Part shown: positions 1 to 6,033 of the stretch, in pieces
How the letters are laid out: each line of letters begins with the position of its first letter
How positions within the stretch are numbered: position 1 is the stretch's first letter
Origin: Cenarchaeum sp. SB0662_bin_33
GTDB lineage: Archaea > Thermoproteota > Nitrososphaeria > Nitrososphaerales > Nitrosopumilaceae
Direction: 5' to 3'
Length of the DNA: 8,322 bases
NCBI GenBank assembly: GCA_009840065.1
Contig: VXON01000200.1
Coordinates: 1-8,322 of the forward strand
The notes under the pieces: generated by a model
Database searches by the model: none
What the model was told of the DNA's origin: nothing
The model's input: the letters and a program-made list of their open reading frames with translations, nothing else
Position numbers and translations under genes: made by a program

Positions 1-234
1 GTAGTGTGTATGGGCGATTTTAGTACTGCATAAACTTATGCACGCCGCTATAGTACACGCGTCATCGTTTTTACGCACGATCAACTTCAAAAAGCAAAAC
101 ACCCTCCGTACTTCTGCGTTTTGGTATAGATATGCATGATATGTGTGATGGCCATATGAAGCGTCGGGCATAATATGGTGACTCTGGGCGGCTAAATTAT
201 ATCACGGCACAAATCCCTCACACCGTCAGAAGTC
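1..234. other. intergenic left edge, no supported gene
   Basis: No reading frame here has a convincing protein-like sequence or a promoter-start arrangement. A short palindrome, gcataa-ac-ttatgc, lies at 29-42. A run of five T on the minus strand (93-97), about 140 nt past the dph2 stop, could serve as a weak archaeal terminator, but nothing supports it beyond composition. A minus-strand frame open to the window edge cannot be judged because it is cut off. Confidence 0.4.
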
Positions 235-1227
235 CTACAGCCAGTGGGGCAGCATCAGATACTCCTGCGGGTCCTTGCCCTGTAGTACCCTGAGCAGCCC
301 TTGGGCCTGTGGCGTAGACAGTACAGGCATGTCAAACCTGTTGTCGGTAGATATTCGAGGACATGCCACCTGTATAAAGGCATCCACGTTACGAATATTC
401 AAGAGTCGCTCGTTGGTGATATCCGTAAGGGCGAACATCTCCACCTCTTTTCCCAACGATTCAAGCTCTCTTTTAAATTTAAGACCCACTACCTTGGAGA
501 GCTGTCCCTCCTTTAGTCCCACTATGATACCGAAGCGTTTTGCATCAGCCGCCTTGTATATGGCAAGTGTGGCTTTTTTGCGCAGTGACTCTGCAAACTC
601 AGATACCTCGCGAACTTCATTAAAGTAGGGATCAAGCACATACGTTGGCTTGCCCGTGGAGAGTGCAACGCCGGCAGCATGAAAGTTACTCTGGCCCAGA
701 AACACGTACGAGTCCACATCATCACGCAGAGAGGTGGCAGGGTAGAACTCACATCCAAATACCTGCCCGTCGTTTAACTGTCCCTTGCCGCTACCTATAA
801 TCGTCCGTATACCGTTTTTTTGTAGTATCTTTACGACATTCTGTATCTGGTGCAGATGCTGACTATCGGTCACCACGGCTACTATACCCGACCTTAGGAG
901 CCTAGCGCACTTGAGGGCCACCGAATCAAATGACACATCATCGTAGGCATCCACCATTACGGTATTCCCGACGGTATCCATGGATACTGTATGTCCTATG
1001 TTAAAGTGGATGCCGGCGCCTAATGTACGGGCACCACTCTCATTGATATCACAGCTACCCCAGGTTGCATCGGCTATTACAAATGCAGGTATGTCAAATT
1101 TCCTGGTTATGTTTATGGCAGTCTGCTGCACCTGTGCTAGGATACCCTCGGGTCCGTTCAGTGATACCGACTGTGGCTTTTTAGCATATATCTCGTTGAA
1201 TATACGTTCCTCATCAATTACTATCAT
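235..1227 (-). CDS. dph2: 2-(3-amino-3-carboxypropyl)histidine synthase (diphthamide biosynthesis enzyme Dph2)
   Basis: This 330-residue cytosolic enzyme carries out the first step of diphthamide synthesis, transferring the 3-amino-3-carboxypropyl group of S-adenosylmethionine to the conserved histidine of elongation factor 2. Archaeal Dph2 is a homodimer with a [4Fe-4S] cluster held by three widely spaced cysteines. Here they are Cys59 (in ATWGSCD), Cys159 (in QVFGCEFYP) and Cys289 (in ACPRIST), close to the Cys59/163/287 recalled for the Pyrococcus enzyme. Length fits the archaeal family. The frame is open upstream to 1377, but the ATG at 1225-1227 (MIVIDEERIF) is preferred. It gives the family N-terminus and places the first cysteine at 59, and a TATA-like box sits about 26 nt upstream. 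The 50-residue extension looks like translated promoter DNA. No neighbour is co-oriented and adjacent, so it appears monocistronic. Confidence 0.95.
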   Translation of the reverse strand: MIVIDEERIFNEIYAKKPQSVSLNGPEGILAQVQQTAINITRKFDIPAFVIADATWGSCDINESGARTLGAGIHFNIGHTVSMDTVGNTVMVDAYDDVSFDSVALKCARLLRSGIVAVVTDSQHLHQIQNVVKILQKNGIRTIIGSGKGQLNDGQVFGCEFYPATSLRDDVDSYVFLGQSNFHAAGVALSTGKPTYVLDPYFNEVREVSEFAESLRKKATLAIYKAADAKRFGIIVGLKEGQLSKVVGLKFKRELESLGKEVEMFALTDITNERLLNIRNVDAFIQVACPRISTDNRFDMPVLSTPQAQGLLRVLQGKDPQEYLMLPHWL

Positions 1228-1249
1228 GTGTATGTAAATGTAGATTTTT

Positions 1250-1257
1250 AATTTAAA
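1250..1257 (-). promoter_or_regulatory. TATA-like box of dph2
   Basis: The minus-strand sequence TTTAAATT is centred about 26 nt before the A of the dph2 ATG at 1227. With the usual archaeal TATA-to-start distance, transcription would begin at or very near the ATG, so the mRNA is probably leaderless. No Shine-Dalgarno sequence is seen before this ATG. The call rests on position and composition only. Confidence 0.55.
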
Positions 1258-1424
1258 CCAAATGTCAGAGATGAGTGGAGTTATACCACTAACTGAAATT
1301 GAGCAGCCTACAGTAATAAAGTTCGATATTTGATGGTACGAAATTTCCTGTTTGGTAGTAATTGGCCGGTTTGTCAAGTAGCATATGATACTGCTGTGCC
1401 GGAATTTTTAAACAGGACAGACGC

Positions 1425-1514
1425 AATTCTAGATATACAGCAGATTGATCGTCATGTGTTGGACATGCCATGGTTTGGTGTGTAATTCTAAATATGAGAT
1501 AGATTGACCGTCAT
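1425..1514. repeat. imperfect direct repeat, 31 bp, two copies 59 bp apart
   Basis: Copy 1 (1425-1455) and copy 2 (1484-1514) agree at 24 of 31 positions without gaps. Both start with aattcta and end with gattga-y-cgtcat. The mismatches cluster in the middle. Copy 2 ends at the stop of the decayed transposase at 1511, so the pair lies exactly where the 3' end of that insertion sequence would be. It may be a remnant of an IS end. I did not find a clear inverted partner on the other side of the transposase. Confidence 0.5.
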
Positions 1515-1885
1515 TGCCGGCCACATAATACACTGTGGGCCATAAGGTGTACATAGCGGAGAGTCTTGCTCACCAGATTGTGCATATCTCGCCTAAAGTT
1601 CCCAATGCTTTCATATTTAATCTTCCCGCAAATTCGTTGATATATTGGTGTGGGTGCTTGGGCTTGATATTGTTAAATGTCCCGTTGTGCCCACGCCGCA
1701 CCAATACCTAGAACAACTTTTCCGTTGATGTGTACTTTGTCCCGAACTTACTCACCATCTCTATGGTTTACGGCATTGTGGTTCTTCAGATCGTTGTATG
1801 CTAGGTTCTCGTCGGTGAATTTCTTGGAATTTGAACCTATGCCAAAATGCAAAAGTACGTAGACATTTTCACGTCTAGCCCACAC
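1511..1885 (-). pseudogene. decayed ISXO2-like (IS1595-family) transposase, C-terminal part
   Basis: Read on the minus strand in shifting frames, this gives the C-terminal half of an ISXO2-type DDE transposase. One frame reads KFTDENLAYNDLKNH, then NHRDGE, stop (1748-1750), VRDKVHING. Another frame gives RRGHNGTFNNIKPKH and then QYINEFAGRLN. A third gives LVSKTLRYVHLM to a stop at 1511-1513. Intact family members have a TDE-x-YxxLKNH, a VHTNGIE-x-FW and a KRGYNG...YVNEFAGR order, so the match is clear. Decay is heavy: there is an in-frame stop, a TTC-TAG where the family has Phe-Trp, the expected NGIE glutamate is not readable, and at least two frameshifts occur. The N-terminal zinc-ribbon half is not found. 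It cannot make active transposase. Boundaries are approximate. Confidence 0.75.
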
Positions 1886-1964
1886 GTTAAAGTGTCCATG
1901 AACTTATGCCCTTCGGCATAATTGGGCATCTAGATATTCGTTAGGTCAGTTTTGAGTTTACATT

Positions 1965-2392
1965 CTAAGGCTTGGGCGGCTTGATCCACACCCGATTGCG
2001 GGACTGGACAGAGTAGATTGGATCACCATGCGTGTCTTTTAATCTTGAACGCGACATGCTAGCGATATTGGTATGTATTTTAACTTTTGTATCGTCGTCC
2101 AGCTGATACTCGTTAGATTTTTGCACTAAAGTATTATAGTACATATCTTCAATTTCTATACTCTGCAATATCGTCACCTGAAATTTGATTCGGGTTGATG
2201 TCCCCCCTAATTTTGGGCAGTAAGGGTTACAGTGAGAATTTGTGCATCTACCACGTATTGTGTCTCATTTTTTTAGTAAGCCGTCTGACGGTTTTCAATA
2301 CGGTTCGCGTTTTCAAGACAGAGTTGTCTTGTAGTTCGTATTTGTTCCACGGCTCTTATGATATCGAATTCTATTGAACGATACCCGTCCAT
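1965..2392 (-). pseudogene. unrecognised broken reading frame
   Basis: The minus strand carries protein-like sequence in three frames that follow one another. First is an ATG frame from 2392 to 2273 (MDGYRSIEFDIIRAVEQI...). A middle piece follows (GDINPNQISGDDIAEY, about 2150-2210). Last is a 70-codon frame from a GTG at 2177 to a TAG at 1965 (with MYYNTLVQKSNEYQLDDD, and ending VWIKPPKP). The last piece is hydrophilic and has a natural amino-acid mix, unlike a random shadow. I do not recognise the family. It could be one decayed gene of about 140 codons, or the 70-codon frame could be a small intact gene starting at GTG. No TATA-like box is obvious at 2177, so I prefer decay. Confidence 0.35.
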
Positions 2393-2700
2393 CTATTCTA
2401 CTCCCGGCGCAACTAACTCTATTACGCTAAGTCTTACTCTTTCAAGAACCTCATTATACAAGTGTGTCGATCCTGCTACACATGACTTGGCTATCATGCA
2501 TCAGCATGCCATCTTCTACCTCCGTACGTGGCAGCCGGACCAAGTACGGATCTGGTTGGTGGTTATACCAAGGCATACAGCGTATTGCGTACCGGAGTGA
2601 AATTTGTTACTAGATATAACCAACAACGGACGGACCTTTGACTTTCTTTTATCTAGATATTTTGGATCGTCTAAAACAATAGCACCTGAGCATAGGACAT
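2393..2700 (-). pseudogene. decayed PemK/MazF-family toxin (endoribonuclease)
   Basis: Three overlapping minus-strand frames join into one PemK/MazF-like protein of about 100 residues, the usual size. The first gives AIVLDDPKYLDKRK, then SKVRPLLVISSNKF and AVCLGITTN (2683-2555). The second gives PDPYLVRLPR, VEDGMLMHDSQV and SRIDTL (2555-2460). The third gives YNEVLERVRLSVIEL to a TAG at 2393-2395. The KVRP-x-LVIS block, the I-T-x-N block, the E-x-G-x-L block and the C-terminal V-x-E-R/K-V-R/K helix occur in the family order and spacing. A start at the ATG 2698-2700 (MSYAQ) needs one more indel before AIVL. Family members cut mRNA and are neutralised by a co-encoded antitoxin. With three frame breaks this copy is almost certainly dead. 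Confidence 0.75.
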
Positions 2701-2722
2701 TGCTACGCGCCAGTATAATAAG

Positions 2723-2956
2723 TTATAAATCCTCCAAACTTTGGTGCGCCAGCACATCCATGTCACTGTTCGCGTCGGCAATCTGCTCATTTTCCATAAT
2801 GCCTAAGGGAATGATCTTGTCGAAAGACTGTCCGGGTTGATGTGTCGTTGACTGCGACAGGACTACCCTGATGACAGATGTCGGATTTGAGTACGAATAT
2901 GTTGGTTCAGGTGGGACTTGACCAATTGAGAAGGTTCTTTCGTAGGTTTGGATCAT
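2723..2956 (-). pseudogene. 77-codon ORF upstream of the toxin relic; possible antitoxin remnant
   Basis: This frame opens with ATG at 2956 and ends in AHQSLEDL and TAA at 2723-2725, 22 nt before the toxin relic's likely ATG, on the same strand. The sequence has natural composition (for example PPEPTYSYSNPTSVIRVVL and GIMENEQIADANSDMD), but I recognise no domain; in particular there is no clear AbrB, ribbon-helix-helix or Phd pattern. The position just before a toxin is that of an antitoxin, which is inference only. The frame also continues the sense of the decayed stretch above it (2936-3146), so it may instead be the C-terminal part of a larger broken gene. Whether this ORF is itself still translated cannot be told. 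Confidence 0.35.
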
Positions 2957-3146
2957 ATCCTAGATTGTCCAACCCGTAGTTTTATATATTGCTATCTCCG
3001 GTCCCCCCCACAAAGTTGGTGGATAGAGCAATTCCTGCCCACTCTGTCTTCATGTGGTAAGTTGCGCCGTTGAGTGCTAGCCCAAGCAGTCTATCGGATA
3101 CTATGGGCCAGATCCGCTCCAGATAGTCATCACCAAACTCTAGGCG
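2936..3146 (-). pseudogene. unrecognised decayed coding stretch
   Basis: A minus-strand frame reading RLEFGDDYLERIWPIV, then ALNGATYHMKTEWAG and STNFVGGTGDSN, runs into a TAA at 2982-2984. The same frame continues after the stop with NYGLDNLGYDPN, which also looks coding. Protein-like sequence then carries on in another frame at 2956. This suggests one gene with a nonsense mutation and a frameshift. Its true 5' end is unknown because upstream DNA is the tiaS promoter. I cannot name the family. Confidence 0.3.
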
Positions 3147-3156
3147 GGGGAACGAG

Positions 3157-3165
3157 ATTATATTA
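3157..3165 (+). promoter_or_regulatory. TATA-like box of tiaS
   Basis: The sequence attatatta is centred about 31 nt before the ATG at 3192, so the transcript would have a very short or no leader. A second AT-rich block (tatatagtataa, 3179-3190) directly before the ATG is a competing candidate; it would put the transcript start inside the coding region. Confidence 0.45.
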
Positions 3166-3191
3166 TCTGAATGTGGACTATATAGTATAAT

Positions 3192-4505
3192 ATGCAAGAG
3201 ATGTATGTGGGTTTTGATGATACGGACTCCACAAGGGGCATGTGTACGACGTTTTTGGCGTATATCATCACAGAGAATCTCCTAAAGCGTGGAGTTAGGT
3301 TTTTAGAGTATCCAAGGCTCGTACGCCTAAATCCCAACGTGCCCTGGAAGACTAGGGGTAATGGTGCAGTGGCGCTGCACTTTGCAGCAGACAATGCAGA
3401 CCGCGTGCAACAACAAATCACGGATATGATAGGGGTGTATTCGGATCTGCAGAATGGTGCAAATCCTGGTGCCGTATTTCTAAGGGGGAACAGCATAACA
3501 CCACGCATGAAGAGATTAAGTCGGGATGCATTGCACAAGGTCGTAGAGATATCCGACGCTTGTGATATAATCAGGGATGGTGGAGGAGATGCATTCTCCC
3601 TGGGAACCGGACGGGGTGTAATCGGAGCCCTAGCTGCCATTGCATATGATTTTAGGGACAGTACCGCGGAGATCATCACGTATAGGAGTGATGCTAATCT
3701 AGGAGTGCCGCGTCAGATAAAACCCGACAGTGTGCGGGTAATGCAGAAGACTTTCCCGGACACATTCAATAGTTACGATGATGGGTCCGGCCAAGTATTG
3801 ATAGCGCCACGTGGACCTGATCCTGTCTTTTATGGCATAAGGGGGGAAAATCCCGGCATACTGTACAGGGCATCATCCATGATAATGCATACAGAGAGAT
3901 TACGGGGACACATGATGTTTTGTACAAATCAGGGTACTGGAGACCACCTGCAGCACACCATAAAAGCACGTATGATGGAGCCATACTCATCCGGAGTCGT
4001 GGACGGTGTGATATCTATTGAACCCCAGATTATGCCCGGGGGCCACATGTGCTTTAGTATAAAGAGTGAGGGGCATTCCATACCCTGTTGGGCATACAGG
4101 CCTACAAGACTACCCCAAAAGCTGTCAGGATTGATGAGGGGGGATCATGTCATTGTGAGTGGTGGAGTCAGGGGCGAGTCAGAAGACTACTCCCGTGCCA
4201 TAAACATAGAGAAAGTACATGTGCAGAGACTAGCCCCCCACATAACCTACAAAAACCCCCACTGCAGCAGATGCAATAAGAGTATGAAGTCAAAGGGGCG
4301 CGGGCAGCACTTTTGGTGCGTACGATGCGGCAGCACCGCAGAGCATCGCCAACAGATATGCATGCCAAGAACCATATCAGAGGGTATATACAATGCCGCA
4401 GTAACTGCACACAGGCACCTGACCCGACCGCCTCAAAGATACAACAGGGTAAATCATATCACTTTTGAGCCGGATACGGACTGGTTTGCTGTGTATAAGG
4501 ACTAG
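3192..4505 (+). CDS. tiaS: tRNA(Ile2) 2-agmatinylcytidine synthetase TiaS
   Basis: TiaS joins agmatine to C34 of tRNA-Ile with anticodon CAU, using ATP, so that it reads AUA rather than AUG. It is archaea-specific and essential where studied. At 437 residues this is slightly longer than the roughly 420 of the Archaeoglobus enzyme. The N-terminal kinase-like domain shows GFDDTDS (7-13) and MCTT (17-20); the first Thr of MCTT appears to match the autophosphorylated Thr18 of A. fulgidus. GTGRGVIGALAAI (138-150) and the glycine-rich TNQGTGDHL (245-253) follow. An OB-fold region spans about 265-350. The C-terminal zinc ribbon uses Cys358, Cys361, Cys376 and Cys379. A start at Met4 (3201) is also possible. 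The AUA-rich codon use of the surrounding genes makes this enzyme important to them. Its stop codon abuts the convergent tRNA gene. Confidence 0.95.
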   Translation: MQEMYVGFDDTDSTRGMCTTFLAYIITENLLKRGVRFLEYPRLVRLNPNVPWKTRGNGAVALHFAADNADRVQQQITDMIGVYSDLQNGANPGAVFLRGNSITPRMKRLSRDALHKVVEISDACDIIRDGGGDAFSLGTGRGVIGALAAIAYDFRDSTAEIITYRSDANLGVPRQIKPDSVRVMQKTFPDTFNSYDDGSGQVLIAPRGPDPVFYGIRGENPGILYRASSMIMHTERLRGHMMFCTNQGTGDHLQHTIKARMMEPYSSGVVDGVISIEPQIMPGGHMCFSIKSEGHSIPCWAYRPTRLPQKLSGLMRGDHVIVSGGVRGESEDYSRAINIEKVHVQRLAPHITYKNPHCSRCNKSMKSKGRGQHFWCVRCGSTAEHRQQICMPRTISEGIYNAAVTAHRHLTRPPQRYNRVNHITFEPDTDWFAVYKD

Positions 4506-4595
4506 TAGCGGGGAGTAGATTTGAACTACTGATTTGCGGGTTATGAGCCCGCCGGGATGACCTAGTCCACATCTGTCTGACTTCCCCACCCCGCT
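4506..4595 (-). tRNA. initiator tRNA-Met (CAT) with a D-loop intron
   Basis: The minus strand folds into a full tRNA. Acceptor stem AGCGGGG/CCCCGCT (4589-4595 with 4507-4513), D-stem GGGA/TCCC, anticodon stem GCGGG/CCCGC with loop CTCATAA (anticodon CAT, 4544-4546 on plus), 5-nt variable loop AAATC, and T-stem AGTAG/CTACT with loop TTCAAAT. The discriminator is A (4506), and CCA is not encoded. The A1-T72 end pair and the three G-C pairs next to the anticodon loop are marks of archaeal initiator tRNA, which argues against elongator Met or Ile2. The D-loop is 15 nt too long because of an intron at 4562-4576; removing it leaves a normal 10-nt D-loop and a 75-nt tRNA. The 3' end touches the tiaS stop codon on the opposite strand. 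Confidence 0.93.
4562..4576 (-). other. 15-nt bulge-helix-bulge intron in the D-loop
   Basis: The insert reads ACAGATGTGGACTAG on the minus strand. The exon AGTC just before it (4579-4582) pairs perfectly with the intron's GACT (4564-4567), forming the 4-bp central helix. The 3-nt bulges are AGA (4576-4578) and AGG (4561-4563). Cutting each after its second base, as the archaeal tRNA splicing endonuclease does, removes exactly these 15 nt and joins G to G to give AGTCAGGTCA. The inner helix is only 2 bp (C4575-G4568, A4574-T4569) with a 4-nt loop, and the outer helix is short, so it is a relaxed motif. Noncanonical introns are known in crenarchaeal and thaumarchaeal tRNAs; the D-loop site in an initiator tRNA is uncommon. 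Confidence 0.85.
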
Positions 4596-4615
4596 GATAC
4601 TAGTCAAATATGCAG

Positions 4616-4623
4616 ATATATCT
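4616..4623 (-). promoter_or_regulatory. TATA-like box of the initiator tRNA gene
   Basis: Minus-strand AGATATAT is centred about 25 nt before the first base of the tRNA (4595), within the AT-rich block 4601-4629. Position and composition fit an archaeal box A; a slightly different register, AAAAATAG at 4622-4629, is equally possible. Confidence 0.45.
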
Positions 4624-4875
4624 ATTTTTGGGGTTCTTTTGGTGGGAATCATAGACAGGTACACAATCCCACTGCACACACATGCCTTCTTTGACTACTC
4701 CTACCCATGAAATGGAATATGCGCAGTTCTCATATCCACCAATCAGATAAAAACGAGATGCTTGGTCATGTCATGTCTATACCTACAGGCAAAATACCAT
4801 TCTCTAAGCATGAATATCATGTGGACTTGGCCAGGTACAAAAAATCTATCAATCATGTAGAATAAACCCTGAAAA

Positions 4876-4885
4876 ATAATTATAA
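4876..4885 (+). promoter_or_regulatory. TATA-like box of the sugar-dehydrogenase-like gene
   Basis: ataattataa is centred about 25 nt before the ATG at 4906, with no Shine-Dalgarno sequence in between, pointing to a leaderless transcript. Confidence 0.55.
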
Positions 4886-4905
4886 CAAATTCAGTTTATT
4901 ACATC

Positions 4906-5988
4906 ATGGATAAGAGGTTACGGATAGCCGGCATAATTGGGGCGCTGGCATTCTCTGCATGGGTACTGACATCGCCATCAGATCCGCTGCCCATACCAGT
5001 ACCTTCTTCCGAGGGTCCTGGGGATTCGGTGGTCATACTAGCAGAAGACTTGGAACGGCCAAGGCACATAGCCGTATATGGTGATGATGTATTTGTCACA
5101 GAACGGGAGGGACGCATACGACTAATACATAATGGAACGCTGCTTGATGCGCCGGTAGCAGTGCTACGGCCCGTGGAGGATTTTGATATTGGGCTTAGTG
5201 GAATTGCGGTGCATCCGGATTATAACGAGAATAAACTACTATACGCGTACATATCATATAGCATGGATGATATATTATACAACAGGGTCCTAAAGATAAC
5301 GCTTGTGGATAACAGGCTTGTGGATGCCGTGCCAATTATAGAGAGTATACCAGGATCTCGATTCACCAACGGGGGGGTAATAAAGTTTGGTCCCGATGGC
5401 ATGCTGTATGTGGGAACTGGTACGCCATCGGACTCATCCCACCTACCACAGGACATAAATTCACTGGCCGGAAAGATACTGCGTATACGTGATGATGGGT
5501 CCATACCAGCGGACAACCCATATGAGGACTCGCCCGTATACTCGTTTGGTCACCGCAACATCCGAGGCATGGACTGGGACAGTTCCGGAAATCTATACGT
5601 ATCCGAAGAGGGTCCGGACAAAAACGACAAACTGAGTCACATCACGCCTGGTGGAAATCATGGCTGGCCAAATAGCGAATGCTATGGTCCAGGCTATACC
5701 AATGCAACGGTATGTTATGATCCCGCCATAGAACCTGGGGGCATAGTATTCTCAGGCGGTGTTGCGACCACATCAGGCCATCTGTTGCTAGCATCGCTGC
5801 GAGGTGGTGGGCTCTTTGCTATAGATTTGAATGAGGGTCTACCATCACAGAAGGTTCTATTGAGTGGCTTGGGGCGCATTAGAGATGTAGTACAGGATGA
5901 AGCCGGCATCATATACGTGATAACCTCAAATACAGACGGTAAGGGATTCCCCGCCGATAATGACGACAGACTGTTGATGTTACGATAA
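4906..5988 (+). CDS. glucose/sorbosone dehydrogenase-family beta-propeller protein, membrane-anchored or secreted
   Basis: This 360-residue protein belongs to the soluble quinoprotein glucose dehydrogenase (GSDH, six-bladed propeller) family, relatives of which oxidise aldose sugars with PQQ. The N-terminus has KRLR, a hydrophobic segment (about 7-21) and a Pro-rich linker (25-37), so it is probably exported and perhaps anchored. Family landmarks are GLSGIAVHPDY (96-106), FGPDGMLYVGTG (161-172), LAGKILRI (187-194), FGHRN (214-218) and the EEGPDKND...GGNHGWP stretch (234-255). An odd point is that the usual H-N-G-G before FGPDG reads T154-N-G-G here, so the residue equivalent to the catalytic His of the Acinetobacter enzyme appears to be Thr. 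It has its own promoter, and the stop lies 45 nt before the thiolase. Substrate and PQQ use are unknown; annotation as an active dehydrogenase should be cautious. Confidence 0.85.
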   Translation: MDKRLRIAGIIGALAFSAWVLTSPSDPLPIPVPSSEGPGDSVVILAEDLERPRHIAVYGDDVFVTEREGRIRLIHNGTLLDAPVAVLRPVEDFDIGLSGIAVHPDYNENKLLYAYISYSMDDILYNRVLKITLVDNRLVDAVPIIESIPGSRFTNGGVIKFGPDGMLYVGTGTPSDSSHLPQDINSLAGKILRIRDDGSIPADNPYEDSPVYSFGHRNIRGMDWDSSGNLYVSEEGPDKNDKLSHITPGGNHGWPNSECYGPGYTNATVCYDPAIEPGGIVFSGGVATTSGHLLLASLRGGGLFAIDLNEGLPSQKVLLSGLGRIRDVVQDEAGIIYVITSNTDGKGFPADNDDRLLMLR

Positions 5989-6005
5989 TAGAATGTTCAC
6001 ACAGT

Positions 6006-6014
6006 TTTAATATA
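6006..6014 (+). promoter_or_regulatory. TATA-like box of the thiolase operon
   Basis: tttaatata is centred about 24 nt before the thiolase ATG at 6034. A run of six G (6019-6024) lies 9 nt before the ATG and could act as a G-rich Shine-Dalgarno substitute, but the promoter spacing favours a leaderless or very short-leader transcript. Confidence 0.45.
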
Positions 6015-6033
6015 GACAGGGGGGATAAAATAT

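Larger units (their letters stand above)
4596..4905. other. divergent intergenic region between tRNA and sugar-dehydrogenase homologue
   Basis: These 310 bases hold the tRNA promoter at the left and the promoter of the 4906 gene at the right. Between them no long frame exists. A 35-codon plus-strand ORF runs from ATG 4758 to TAA 4865 (MLGHVMSIPTGKIPF... to YKKSINHVE). Its composition is protein-like, but it has no clear promoter and no family I recognise. It may be a small gene, a decayed fragment or chance. Confidence 0.4.

Noticed and set aside
1228..1377. 50-residue N-terminal extension of Dph2
   Set aside because: It translates the promoter region, has no family similarity I know of, and moves the first cluster cysteine away from its usual position. 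The ATG at 1225-1227 fits better.
1677..1862. 61-codon plus-strand ORF
   Set aside because: It is antisense to the readable transposase relic and has no protein-like motif.
2281..2326. Short direct repeat around gttttcaa
   Set aside because: Only about 8 bases are exact, which is expected by chance, and no third copy is present.
2195..2840. Three plus-strand ORFs (2195-2377, 2358-2600, 2604-2840)
   Set aside because: They lie opposite the toxin relic and its neighbours, whose minus-strand frames match or resemble real proteins.
3158..3679. 173-codon minus-strand ORF opposite tiaS
   Set aside because: It is antisense to the well-supported tiaS kinase domain and has the low-complexity look of a shadow frame.
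4506..4595. Calling the CAT tRNA the TiaS substrate tRNA-Ile2 or an elongator tRNA-Met
   Set aside because: The A1-T72 pair, the AGCGGG acceptor stem and the three G-C pairs beside the anticodon loop are initiator features.
4377..4679. 100-codon minus-strand ORF
   Set aside because: It reads through the whole initiator tRNA gene and the 3' end of tiaS, so it is a chance frame.
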